The translations under genes were made by a program, and so were the position numbers. From Planctomycetota bacterium (lineage in GTDB: Bacteria > Planctomycetota > B15-G4): a stretch of 64,000 nucleotides of DNA. A model generated the notes under the pieces. The model saw only the letters and a list, made by a program, of their open reading frames with translations. It did no database searches and was not told the DNA's origin. Numbering within the stretch: the stretch's first letter is position 1; every line of letters starts with the position of its first letter. This document shows, in pieces, positions 29,974 through 39,700 of the stretch. The stretch spans positions 124,001 to 188,000 of the forward strand of contig JAJDEP010000017.1 of NCBI GenBank assembly GCA_029259715.1. The letters run 5' to 3'.

Positions 29974-30864
29974 TCAAGCCGGGCGGGTCAGATGCAACAA
30001 CAGCTCCCAGGCCTGGCCCGGGACAGCCAACTCGACCAGCACGCCGGCCGAGAGGAAGGGCCCGAACGGGATCGGCGTGGCATCGGCCTGGCCACGCAGC
30101 CGGGCCGCCAGCTTGAGGACCACCCCCACCAGGGCGCCCAGCAGGCAGCCTTCGGCGATGGCCGCCCAGGCTCCCCAGGCCCCCAGAAACGTACCCGTGT
30201 GGGCCATCCACTTCACATCCCCGAAGCCCATGGCGTCCTCGACGCCCGCCTCCTCCATCTGCCGTCGCAGGAACGGGGTGGCCAGCTTGCCCACCAGCCA
30301 CAGCGAGCCGCCGCCGGCCAGGGCGCCCCCGACGCCCGCGAACAGCGACGAGACGTGCGGCGTGGCCTCCTTGAAGAGCGGGTGACCCTCGTGCAGGTAG
30401 GGGAAGACGAAGGAGAACAGCAGGCCGATGCCGATGCCCGGCAAGGTGATCGTGTCCGGGATGATCAGGTGCTCGAGGTCGATGAACGTCACGGCCACGC
30501 ACGACACGGCCAGATACACGAGCACGATGAAGCGCACCGACGACACGGTGTCGACGGGCGGACTCAACACCCACGCCCCGACGAACAACAGCCCCACCAG
30601 GACTTCGATGGCGGGGTAGCGCGCGCTGATGGTCTGCGAGCACCCCCGGCAGCGCGCGCGCAGCAGGAGCCACGAAAGCACCGGCAGGTTGTCGTACCAG
30701 GGGATTGCGACGCGGCAGTTGGGGCAGAACGAACGCGCCGGCCGGAAGCTGCTCAAGCCGTCCAGGGGCGAGCGGTAGATCACGACGTTCGTGAACGAAC
30801 CGAAGAGCAGTCCGAAGACTGCCGCCACCGACATCCCGAAAGCGTCACTCCATCCCGCCGCCAT
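29974..30864 (-). CDS. pilD: Prepilin peptidase (A24A family, PilD/GspO-like)
   Basis: Inner-membrane aspartic protease that cleaves and N-methylates type IV prepilins and pseudopilins. 296 residues. An N-terminal helix with FGLLFGSFTNVVIYR is followed by the methyltransferase loop with a zinc-type Cys set (Cys47, 50, 72, 75: FCPNC and RCRGC). The two catalytic aspartates are in TFIDLEHLIIPD (Asp129) and MGFGDVKWM (Asp216, the GxGD motif). About seven membrane segments. It lies 11 bases downstream of a small exported protein and 33 upstream of the EF-G-like gene, within the giant-lipoprotein transcript direction. A GspC-like protein is encoded 12 kb away; no pilins are in this window. Confidence 0.95.
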   Translation of the reverse strand: MAAGWSDAFGMSVAAVFGLLFGSFTNVVIYRSPLDGLSSFRPARSFCPNCRVAIPWYDNLPVLSWLLLRARCRGCSQTISARYPAIEVLVGLLFVGAWVLSPPVDTVSSVRFIVLVYLAVSCVAVTFIDLEHLIIPDTITLPGIGIGLLFSFVFPYLHEGHPLFKEATPHVSSLFAGVGGALAGGGSLWLVGKLATPFLRRQMEEAGVEDAMGFGDVKWMAHTGTFLGAWGAWAAIAEGCLLGALVGVVLKLAARLRGQADATPIPFGPFLSAGVLVELAVPGQAWELLLHLTRPA

Positions 30865-30875
30865 GGCAGACCATC

Positions 30876-31667
30876 CTAGGAAGCGGCGAGCTCGACTTCA
30901 GGTGCCGGCTGAGGAACCTCGCCGGCGATCCCCCTCAATCCGAATCGGCGCAGGGACAGGAGCAGCTCGCGCGGCGGCTGGGGTGGCCTCAGGGTCAGTT
31001 CGAATCGCTGCCCCACGCAGGTCCAATCCACGTCCGGGAGGACCGGCGTCAACGACATGCCCTCGGCCGAGGGCGACAGCGGGCAGGCCGCGGGCGTGAT
31101 CGTGGCCGGGTCCAGGGGACGATCGTAGACCAGGACCAGTCCCTCCGGTCCGTAGGCTGATCCGATCCTCCGCGGGAGCTTCAGCGCGGTCGGATGCCCC
31201 CCCAGCGAGAGCAACCGGGGGCTGCCCTCCTGCTCCGCCACCAACCCGACGCCGATCCGAAAACGAGACGGCCTGGATTGATGGATGCGTTCGGCCGTGG
31301 GCGTCCGCACCGCGTGAACGGACGTGTGGCGGGCGAGATCGACGACCACCTCACGCGGCGGGTCCGCCAGCAATTCCGGCGTGACCACCAACTCGACGAA
31401 CAGCTCCCGCCCCCGGACCGTCCGCCGGGCCGGGAGCGGCCGCCCCCCGGCATCGGTCACGCGCACGGAGCGCGCGTTGACGCTGAGGGCATCGATGGCC
31501 AGCGGGAAGGCCAGCTGCATGCGGCCGTTCAGGGGGATGGATCCGGCGAAGGCCACCGGCTTGCCTCCGGCCGGCGCCGGCCCGCAAGCTCCCGGCGCGC
31601 CGACGGCAGCCACCATCACGGCGACTCCCCACGCCACGGCGCCCCACCGCCCCCGGGCCCACCTCAT
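30876..31667 (-). CDS. Exported protein with Ig-like (SbsA-type) region
   Basis: 263 residues. The N-terminus has an Arg/Trp-rich start and a hydrophobic stretch ending in VGAPGAC (Cys28). The Pro at the -3 position makes this a poor lipobox, so lipidation is uncertain. LNGRMQLAFPLAIDALSVNA and VRVTDAGGRPL resemble the bacterial Ig-like pattern seen in the giant lipoproteins, and LVLVYDRPLDPATITPAACP looks like a second SbsA-type Ig module (a value assigned to a named constant-like strand). It sits 16 bases after the giant gene at 31684 and 11 bases before pilD. A reduced relative of the giant proteins is the simplest reading; function unknown. Confidence 0.7.
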   Translation of the reverse strand: MRWARGRWGAVAWGVAVMVAAVGAPGACGPAPAGGKPVAFAGSIPLNGRMQLAFPLAIDALSVNARSVRVTDAGGRPLPARRTVRGRELFVELVVTPELLADPPREVVVDLARHTSVHAVRTPTAERIHQSRPSRFRIGVGLVAEQEGSPRLLSLGGHPTALKLPRRIGSAYGPEGLVLVYDRPLDPATITPAACPLSPSAEGMSLTPVLPDVDWTCVGQRFELTLRPPQPPRELLLSLRRFGLRGIAGEVPQPAPEVELAAS

Positions 31668-31683
31668 GGCGCGCTGCCGCCGC

Positions 31684-34600
31684 TCAGTAGTCCGTCCGCA
31701 GGCGCACGTAGTCGACGGCGGGGCGGAACGAGTTGAAGCCGAACGGGAACTCCACCGGATTGCGGTCGAGGTCGAAGATCACCTGGAAGCGCACGAGCGG
31801 GTAGCCGCTGAGCTCGGTGATGTCCGCGACCCAGTCCGAAAGCGACGAAGCGTCGGGGACGTGACTGCCGGCGCGCACGGGGAAGGCGCCCTGGAACACC
31901 AATGTGACCAGTGCGTTCTTGGTGATCGCATTCTGCAGCGAGAGCGACGGCTCGGGCGCGTCCACCTTGATGTCGTTCTTGGGCGGCCCGCCGAACGACG
32001 GCAGCAGGAAACCCGGCAGTCCCGGGTCGATGGGCGAAGTGTCGTCCACGCGGGACGCGAAGTCGGTCGAGGCGAAGGTCCCGTTGGCCGCGATCGATCC
32101 GAGGGGGCCGTCGCCTTCGTTCGCGTTGAAGGCGTTGTAGGTGCCATGGATGCCGCGGAACAGCGGAGGCGTGCGGCCGAGGGACGCACCGGCAAGCGAC
32201 CGGGCCCGCAGCGCCGGCCCGTTGAAGTCGAACCAGCGAGACGTCCCGCGGCTCGATGTGCCGAAGTCCACCGGCGCGACCGAGTTGGGGATCACCGGCA
32301 GACGATCGACGACGTTGTCGGGGTGGAAGCGATCCGGGTCGGTGGGATGCTTGATCGGCGTCCCGTCCGGCTCGACAAGGTACACGCTGAGCGGGATCAC
32401 ATCGGAGTCAACGTAGGTCTCACCCGGCCGCAGCGTTCCGAATCCCGGCTGGGAGATCATGATCTCCTCGAAGGTCACCGGATCGAAACCCTCGTAGCGC
32501 TTCATGATCTTGCGCGGTTCGGGTTCCCTCACCACGGTCTCGCCGTAGTGCTCCAGCGTCGCCGAGTCGAGTTGGTACGGGCCGGGCGGCGTGCCGTCGG
32601 CCGTCGCCGCCTGGATGATGGGCTCCATGGAGCCGTTGAGCAGAAGCCACCGGTGCGTGTCGAGGGCTTCATTGCCCTCGTCAGGGTCGTAGACGAAGTA
32701 CCGGTGGTGCAGCATGTCGATGTAGCGGAACACGTTGGGCGGCGGATTCCCGGCGTCGAACGCCGGACTGTCCTCCTGCTCCTGTCCGTCGCCCGGACCG
32801 CCCGTCCAACCGCCGAGCTTGAGGATCGAGACCAACTTGGCGAACAGGAAGGCGCCCTGTTCGACCTCCGCCTTCCCCAGCGTCCCGCCGGCTTGCAACT
32901 GGATCAGGCCGAAGCCGCCCTGGCCGCCGTCGCTCCGCGTCCAATTGTCGTCGGCGGGCGCAGGCGCAAAGATCTGACCCGTGGCCGCAGTGTCGGCGTC
33001 CATGCCGCGCCCGCCCGAGACTTCGATCGATGCGCCTTCATCACCGTCGGCATCGCGATTGAAGGGGGTCACGTGCTCGGCATCGCCCTCGATGATGATC
33101 CGACCGGCCGCTTGCAGGACGACCGCGCCACCGCTGCCGCCGCCGCCGCCGCCGGAGAATGTGCTGTTGCGCACCACCTCACCGCCGTTGCCGTTGCCGC
33201 CCTGGGCGTCGATGTGGCCCGTGCGACCGATGATGATGTCGCCGAAGCAGCGCACCAACGCCGAGCCCGCGCCACCGCCGGCCCCACCACCCTTGGCGTC
33301 ATAAGCCGAGGGCGAGGCGTTGAAGCCGAGGAACAACTTCGGGTAGCAGGTCGGCGGGAATCCGCCGGGCCCGCCCTGACCGTTGGCGGCCCAGGTGTTG
33401 TGCTGGATGCTGTCGATGCGACTGCCGCCGCCCCCACCACCCTGACCACCGATCAGGATCTCGAGCTCTCCATCGGGACCGATGTAGTCGTTGTCCGGGT
33501 CGCCGTCGCTGAACAGGGTCTGGGTGTAGCCGGGACTCACGCCGAACACGTTGAATTTCGACAAGTCCTGGAACCCGGCGGCGCCGCCCGGTTGGATCGG
33601 CATGAAGGTCCGGTACACGCAGTTGTTGAAGGGCGGCGAGTTGAAGGCGACGGCGTTGTTGCACTTCCACTCTTCGAGGCCGTAGAGCGCGTGGGTCTTC
33701 TTGTTGTTGACCGGGCAGAGCGAGAAATTCACGGGGCTGTTGTTGAGCTGCGCCGCGTAGATGGCGCTCGTGCTCTGGACGATCCAGTCGCCGCTCCCGG
33801 TGTGCCCCGCCATGCCGTGGAAGTAGAAGCTCCCGCCACCGCCACCCGGCGGCCGGTGGAACTCGTTGTTGCCGCCGTCGGGCACGCCGGGCAGACCGCT
33901 GCCGAAGGGGTTGTGACCCGCGGTACAGAGGCCGCCGCGTCCGCCCACCGGCTCGATCTGACCACCGAGGAAGCTGCCCACGGCTCCCGTACCCGGGAGA
34001 CCGTTCTGCTGCGGCGCCAGGAGACCGCCCGGCACCGGCCCGTAGCCGTGCTCGCCCGTCTCGGGGACGGCATACGACTGCGGACCGAGTTGGCCGGCCG
34101 GATTCAGCGGGTTGAACACGTTCGGGTGACTCGAGCCGCCGCGTCCGCCACCCGGTCCGCCCGCCCCGCCCGGAACGGGCAGGAAGCCCGAGTTGAATGT
34201 GTCGTCGCCGGCGCCGTTGGCGCCCGAGAGGTCCAGGATGCCGTGGACTTCAAAGCGGTTCGTGACGGTGAGGATGAGCGGGTTGTCGCCCACCACCGTG
34301 ACCTTGACGCCCTCCGGGATGATGAAGTCCTCGAAGGCGAAGCGGCCGTTGAAGATGCTCACCGGATTGGTCACGCCGACCACCGACCCGTCGGGGATCG
34401 GGAAGTTCTGGACGTTCGTGTTGAGGAAGATCTCCTTGAAGTTCGCGACGTTCACGCCGGCCTTGCCGCTGATGTAGCCGGGGACGTCGTTGGCGCCGGT
34501 CTGGCGCTTGACGTAGGCCTGATTGGGGAGATAGTTGACGGGGGTCTGGGGCAGGAAGCTGCCGAGCGGGTCCACATCCGAGATACCCACCGAGGCGCGC

Positions 34601-36762
34601 AGATGCTCGGTGGTCACGAATCCGTTGACGGGCTGGGCCCATTGCGCCAGGGGATTGCTGTTCGGGGGGTTCTTGTCCTCGAACGTCTTGTCCTTGAACT
34701 CCTCGAAGACCGTATCGAGGATCCTGTCCGCACCGTCGGCGCCCGCGGCGTCCGCGGTGTCGGCCCTGAGCAGGCGCACGGCGCCCAGGGGCAATCTCGG
34801 GTTGTCAGGGTCCTCGTTGACGAGTGAGATCTCGGCGAGAGAACTCAACGTGTGCCGTTGCATCAACTCGATGGTCGCCCCGATGGGCAGCACACCCCGC
34901 GGCGTGAGCTCGAACACGGCCCCGTTGTCGGGGTCGTTGGAGAGCAGCTTCGTGCGCACGTCGAGGTTCATGTGGCCGGCCGCCAGGGCCAGGGGCTCCG
35001 TGCCCCCGAAGCTCCCGATCCCCCCGGACAGGCCGGACTGAGCACCCGTCTCCAGGTCGACGCGGATGATAGAGTCGGTCTCGACGGCGAGGAGCATGAC
35101 CTCGTTCGCCAGGCCGGCGACCATGTCATTGATCGTCCCGACGCCGACCGACGGCACCACCATGTCGGACGACAGGCCGCTCCACGTGCCGGCCTCCGGG
35201 TTCTCCGCATCGATAGGCTGCAACCGGACGATGTCGTGGACGAACGGACCGGCGGCGTCGGGATCATGTCGGATCAGGCCCAGCAGTCGACCGTCCGGCA
35301 TCTGCTGCAGACCCACGAGGGCCAACTCGCCGGGGTCGTCGCTGACGGGTTCGCTGCGGAACAAGTCGTTCAGGCCATCCGCAACGGTGACCGACTCCAG
35401 GACCGGCGCACCGGTGGGCCGATCGCGCGTCACCACCGGGGCGATCTCGTGCAAGCGGTGCGAATCGCGGTCGTAGGCGATGACGCGCCCGTCGAGCAGC
35501 GTCGTCAGGGCCCGCACATCGGTCAGGCCGAAGGGCGCGGGTCCGGCCGGGTTGATCAGTGCAAAGGAGGGGTCACCCAGGACGTGATCGATGACGCCGA
35601 ACCGATGACTCACCCCGTCCGCCACATCGACATTGAACACGCCGAAGAGCAACCCAGGGTCGTGGGCCGACGCGAGCGCCACCGGCGCCGACGGAAAGGC
35701 GGCCTGGGTCCCAGCGAACTCGGTCGAGTTGTGCACGAAGGTGTCGGACCCGTCGCTCGCGGCCCCGAATTGGAAGTCGTCCAGGGCCGTCAGGCCGGAG
35801 AAGTTGACCGAGGTGCCGGTGACGCTCCCGCCCAGGAGTTCGTGGGACACGATCAGTCGCGTCGCCCGTGACCGAACGAAGAACGTGGGGTCGACGACGC
35901 CGTCCTCATCGAGGTCGATCCCCTCGATGTTGCTCGACGAGGGGTCCACCGACTTGTTGTAGACCACGTTGAAGACCGTCTTCGTCGTCGGGAACACCGG
36001 CGCCGTGCCCAACGGCATCGTCGAGAACGGGTTCGGGCTCAGTCCCGTCGACAGGTTCGGCGGGAAGGTCGCCAGCATCGCGGGAGCCAGCACGCCTTCG
36101 GATCCGACCGGGAAGAACAGGGCCGGGTTGGAGGTCGTGCCAAACTGCACCTGGCCACCGACTCCCACCAGGTTCGTGATCTTCTGGCCGGGCGTTGCCG
36201 AGACCTGAGCTGTGTAAAGCGTTCCCGGCAACAATCCGGGCACCTTGTCGGATGGCGTCGCCAGGTTGAGAGAGATGTCACCGGTCGGAATGAAGGGGCG
36301 GAACTCGACGGTGTTCCCCACGCGCAGGTAGGTGCCACGCGCCGGCACCTGGGTGGTCCCTGCGGGCACCGAAACCCCCGGACCCAGGTTGGGGACGGTC
36401 GCGAAGATCGGCAACGTCTCCCCATTGAAGGGCCCCGCCGGCACGGCCGGCTCGCCATCGGCGCCGTCCGCCGCCGCATCCAGGAAATTGAAGATGATCG
36501 TGAGGCTCAGCGGCGCGCCGACGGTCGGTGGCGCTGTCGTCAGGTTCTCGAGGGGCGGGATCTGGGTCGGCGCCCCGTCCCCGGTGCGAAAGGTGATCTT
36601 CGAGAAGGTCACGCCGCCGGTGGCCCCCGCCGATCCGCCGCCTCCGCCGCCGCCGCTTCCACCACCGCCGCCGCCGCCACCGCCTCCACCACCGCAAGAA
36701 ACGCCGACCCCCAGGAGGGCAGCGACGAGGAGCAGGCGGCAGGTCATGGTCATGGCGGGCAT
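31684..36762 (-). CDS. Giant Ig-like / Gly-rich lipoprotein (family member 2)
   Basis: 1,692 residues, the largest gene in the window. ATG at 36762 overlaps the stop of the upstream giant gene by one base (TGATG); later ATGs at 36753 and 36747 also fit. The signal peptide ends in a lipobox (GVGVSC, Cys23) followed by 12 Gly, Ser and 7 Gly. Then comes an Ig-like region (about 50-330, several SbsA-type strands), a propeller-like region at about 400-620 (DGRVIAYDRDSHRLHEI, DGRLLGLIRHDPD), and Gly-rich repeat blocks at about 855-980 and 1105-1215 alternating with short beta strands (AVVLQAAGRIIIEG). A middle segment carries several Cys (FSLCPVNNKKTH, WKCNN). The C-terminus has YPLVRFQVIFDL and AVDYVRLRTDY, a motif shared with its relatives. 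Probably a surface lipoprotein. Confidence 0.86.
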   Translation of the reverse strand: MPAMTMTCRLLLVAALLGVGVSCGGGGGGGGGGGGSGGGGGGGSAGATGGVTFSKITFRTGDGAPTQIPPLENLTTAPPTVGAPLSLTIIFNFLDAAADGADGEPAVPAGPFNGETLPIFATVPNLGPGVSVPAGTTQVPARGTYLRVGNTVEFRPFIPTGDISLNLATPSDKVPGLLPGTLYTAQVSATPGQKITNLVGVGGQVQFGTTSNPALFFPVGSEGVLAPAMLATFPPNLSTGLSPNPFSTMPLGTAPVFPTTKTVFNVVYNKSVDPSSSNIEGIDLDEDGVVDPTFFVRSRATRLIVSHELLGGSVTGTSVNFSGLTALDDFQFGAASDGSDTFVHNSTEFAGTQAAFPSAPVALASAHDPGLLFGVFNVDVADGVSHRFGVIDHVLGDPSFALINPAGPAPFGLTDVRALTTLLDGRVIAYDRDSHRLHEIAPVVTRDRPTGAPVLESVTVADGLNDLFRSEPVSDDPGELALVGLQQMPDGRLLGLIRHDPDAAGPFVHDIVRLQPIDAENPEAGTWSGLSSDMVVPSVGVGTINDMVAGLANEVMLLAVETDSIIRVDLETGAQSGLSGGIGSFGGTEPLALAAGHMNLDVRTKLLSNDPDNGAVFELTPRGVLPIGATIELMQRHTLSSLAEISLVNEDPDNPRLPLGAVRLLRADTADAAGADGADRILDTVFEEFKDKTFEDKNPPNSNPLAQWAQPVNGFVTTEHLRASVGISDVDPLGSFLPQTPVNYLPNQAYVKRQTGANDVPGYISGKAGVNVANFKEIFLNTNVQNFPIPDGSVVGVTNPVSIFNGRFAFEDFIIPEGVKVTVVGDNPLILTVTNRFEVHGILDLSGANGAGDDTFNSGFLPVPGGAGGPGGGRGGSSHPNVFNPLNPAGQLGPQSYAVPETGEHGYGPVPGGLLAPQQNGLPGTGAVGSFLGGQIEPVGGRGGLCTAGHNPFGSGLPGVPDGGNNEFHRPPGGGGGSFYFHGMAGHTGSGDWIVQSTSAIYAAQLNNSPVNFSLCPVNNKKTHALYGLEEWKCNNAVAFNSPPFNNCVYRTFMPIQPGGAAGFQDLSKFNVFGVSPGYTQTLFSDGDPDNDYIGPDGELEILIGGQGGGGGGSRIDSIQHNTWAANGQGGPGGFPPTCYPKLFLGFNASPSAYDAKGGGAGGGAGSALVRCFGDIIIGRTGHIDAQGGNGNGGEVVRNSTFSGGGGGGSGGAVVLQAAGRIIIEGDAEHVTPFNRDADGDEGASIEVSGGRGMDADTAATGQIFAPAPADDNWTRSDGGQGGFGLIQLQAGGTLGKAEVEQGAFLFAKLVSILKLGGWTGGPGDGQEQEDSPAFDAGNPPPNVFRYIDMLHHRYFVYDPDEGNEALDTHRWLLLNGSMEPIIQAATADGTPPGPYQLDSATLEHYGETVVREPEPRKIMKRYEGFDPVTFEEIMISQPGFGTLRPGETYVDSDVIPLSVYLVEPDGTPIKHPTDPDRFHPDNVVDRLPVIPNSVAPVDFGTSSRGTSRWFDFNGPALRARSLAGASLGRTPPLFRGIHGTYNAFNANEGDGPLGSIAANGTFASTDFASRVDDTSPIDPGLPGFLLPSFGGPPKNDIKVDAPEPSLSLQNAITKNALVTLVFQGAFPVRAGSHVPDASSLSDWVADITELSGYPLVRFQVIFDLDRNPVEFPFGFNSFRPAVDYVRLRTDY
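36634..36693 (-). repeat. Poly-Gly codon tract (12 Gly, Ser, 7 Gly) after lipobox Cys
   Basis: Twenty near-identical GGN codons directly after the lipidated Cys codon of the giant protein at 31684-36762. Codons mix GGC, GGT and GGA, so it is an imperfect trinucleotide tract; length change by whole codons would alter only the tether. Confidence 0.9.
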
Positions 36763-39700
36763 CAATCGAAAGTGACGGGCACGCGCTCGTACGGCAGGAC
36801 GACCGAATCGAGGGAGGGCGGCTGGCTCGTACCCGGCGCGATGGAGAACACCGCGCGGAACTTCACGAAGCTCCGGTTGGAGAGCGACGCAGGGCCTGAG
36901 ACGTCGGAGACGAAGGTCTCCTCGGACGGATTCACGTAGCCTGAGTCGGCGGTCGGAGCGGTGAAGTCGAGCACGCTTGAGGCGCGCACGTCGAGGCGCA
37001 CGCCCGCGTTCACATCCACCGTGTCGAGCGGCGGCTGGATGATCGGGCGCCGGTGGCGGATCTGTCCCGACGGACCGGCGACGACCGCGATGGCCGGCGA
37101 CTCGATGGCCGAGACCCGCTTCACGAAGTTGAACAGCATGAAGTAGCGCTCGTTGCCGCCGTACTCACCGGGCGTACCCACCATGCCCGGCTCGTTGCAG
37201 AAGATGGGGCCGTTGGTGAAGCAGGGCTGGTAGCCGATGTACGCGTTCGGCGCGTTGCTCGGGCCGGGAAAGAGCCCCGGAAGAACCTGGCCCGTGAAGA
37301 GCGTGTCCGGCAGCGGGTAGGCGAGCATCCCGTTGGCGAAGTACCAGTTCGTCTGCGGATCGGTGTTGCAGGTCGGCAATGCTGCGGTTGTGTCGATGCC
37401 GCCGGCGCCGTTGAGAGTGTTGTCGCCCTCGACCCAATCCTCACCCTTCTGGGCATCCTGCAAGGCCGGGTTCACGATGGGAGGCGCGATGATCTGCGCA
37501 GGCATTCCGTTTCCGCCGGTGGGCGGAAGGAATGCCGGCGACACGACGGTGAATCCGGGCTCGTACAACGGGCCGCCCTCGCCTCCGCGGTAGTAGCTCT
37601 GGTCGAATCCGCCGAAACCGGTGCCGCCCAGGTTGAAGGAGTTCACGCCCACCGTCGTGTTGGGAACACAGTGCGCCAGCGGGTCCTGGCCCTGACTCCA
37701 GACCCGGAAGCGCGGCATGGCCGACGAAAGGATGCCCGGCGAGAAGCGGAAGAAGTTCTGGGTCGAGGGGAAATTCAAGTCTTCCGGACCGACCCGGTAC
37801 TCGATGACCATCCCGAAGCGGCTGTCGTATGGATAGCTGTGCACGTTCGAGTTGCCGAAGAACGGGTCGAGGCCCGCATTGAAGGCCGGGAACGGGTGGT
37901 AGGAGTTGAAGCCCGTCACGGAGAACAAGGCGTTCGCCGGCTTGAACAGGTTGGCGTTCGAGACCGTGTAGTTCGTGTTCTTCTTCACGACGTGCGCCCG
38001 CTCCGGCTGCTCGTCGACGAATTCCGCCAGGGAGAAGAAGGGGGTGAAGCCGCACTCGTCGCGGAAGTCGAGCACGTTGCAGTCGAAGTGTTTTTGCAAG
38101 CCCGACCCCACGCCGTCCGGGATGCCGGCCGTCTGGGCCGTGTTGGGGCCGCGGCCACCGCTCGCGGTCGTGAGCCCGATCAGGATCGAGAAATCTGAGA
38201 AGGTCGTATTCACCACCGCGTTGGCCACCGGCGACCACGCCATCCCGACCAGGTCGAGCACGACGCCGGAGAACTGACTCACCGAGGGCGACACGTCCGC
38301 GTTGCGGAACACGTGCTGGAAACGGGCACCAAAGGGCGAGTTGATCGGGACGCTGGTTCCGAATCCCAGGTTGACCAGCTTGTCGGGTCCGCCCGGCGCC
38401 GTGTAAGGCGTGGGCTCGGGGTCGTTGAAGTCGTCGAGGACTTGTTGCAGGGCCTGCGCCGGTGAACCCGTGAGCCGGCCGAGTTGGTTGAGTCCGAGAT
38501 CCGGGATCGTCGGGCCGTAGAGGAAGCGGCGCTCGGCCGTTCCATCGTCGTTGACGTCGAGCGGCGGGTGGTCCGAATACTCGATGCCGCGCTGCACCGG
38601 GTCGGCGAACTCCGGCGCGGAAGGAGTGAACGAGCCGGTGACCGCCTGCCCCATGAAGCGGTGCACGATGGCGCCGAAGTCCCGGTCCGACGTCGGCAGG
38701 GTCGTGAAGCTCAGCTTGAAGTCGACGCCCGGCGGGAACGGCCCGTGTCCCGGACTCGAAGCGCGCAAGATGAAGTTGTCGATGTCGCCCTGATCGAGCA
38801 AGGCGCCGGGCAAGCCCAGGCCACGGCCACCGAGGTCGGTCACGCCGCGCACACCGAAGACGTCGATGTCCTCCAGCAGGCCCTCGGCCGTCTGCGGTGA
38901 GGCGCCGGACTCGAGCGCGGCGATGTCGCCGATCTCGGGTCGCGTGCGGACCACGAGCTTGAGCGTGCTCGCCGTGCCGCCAAATCCGATGAACTCGGAG
39001 TCCGGTCCGAATTGGTCGACCAGATAGGGCCGGAAGGACACCGTGCGAGAGTTCTCGCTCAACTCGGTGACGCCGATGCGGTGCCGATCGAAGCCGGACT
39101 CGCTGTCGGGCACCGAGCCGTCGATGACGTAGAACGATTCATACGGCAGGAAGCTCTCCGCCGACATCTGCTCGTTGAATTCCATGCGCAGCACGGAGTT
39201 CGGGTTGATGGACTCGAACAGGCTGATCGTCGGGTCCCACTGTCCCGTGCGCTCGATGGCGTTGTCCTGGTCGAACACCCGGACGAAGTACCTCAGGTCG
39301 CTGTTCTTCTCGTCCTCGGGGTCGAACGGGTCGCGCGGACGTCCCACCGGATCGACGGTGATGGCGTCGAGGGCGGGCCCGGGCGGAGGCAGCGGACCGG
39401 GAATGGGCTCGTAGAATTCCGAGCGGATGAGTCGGTATGTGTCGCCGATGCCGACCATCGGGTCGAGGGTCTGCCCGCTCGCGAGGTGGAAGGTGGGCAC
39501 GTCCGGGACGAAGGGCCCTGCGAGATGGAACTCCTCGGTGTTCATGGCCACCGCGTAACGGGTCGTCTTGAACACTCCCAGCGATATCGGTGAGTCGATC
39601 TCGAGCAGGGCATCCCGCCATTCGCCATCACCCTCGTTGGCCACGAGCACGGGCTCGTCACCGCCGATGAGGGCCGCGTCCTGGATGCGGGTCGCGGAGT

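Noticed and set aside
30428-30619. Small plus-strand frame opposite pilD
   Set aside because: Shadow of a well-supported gene with no ribosome site or motif.
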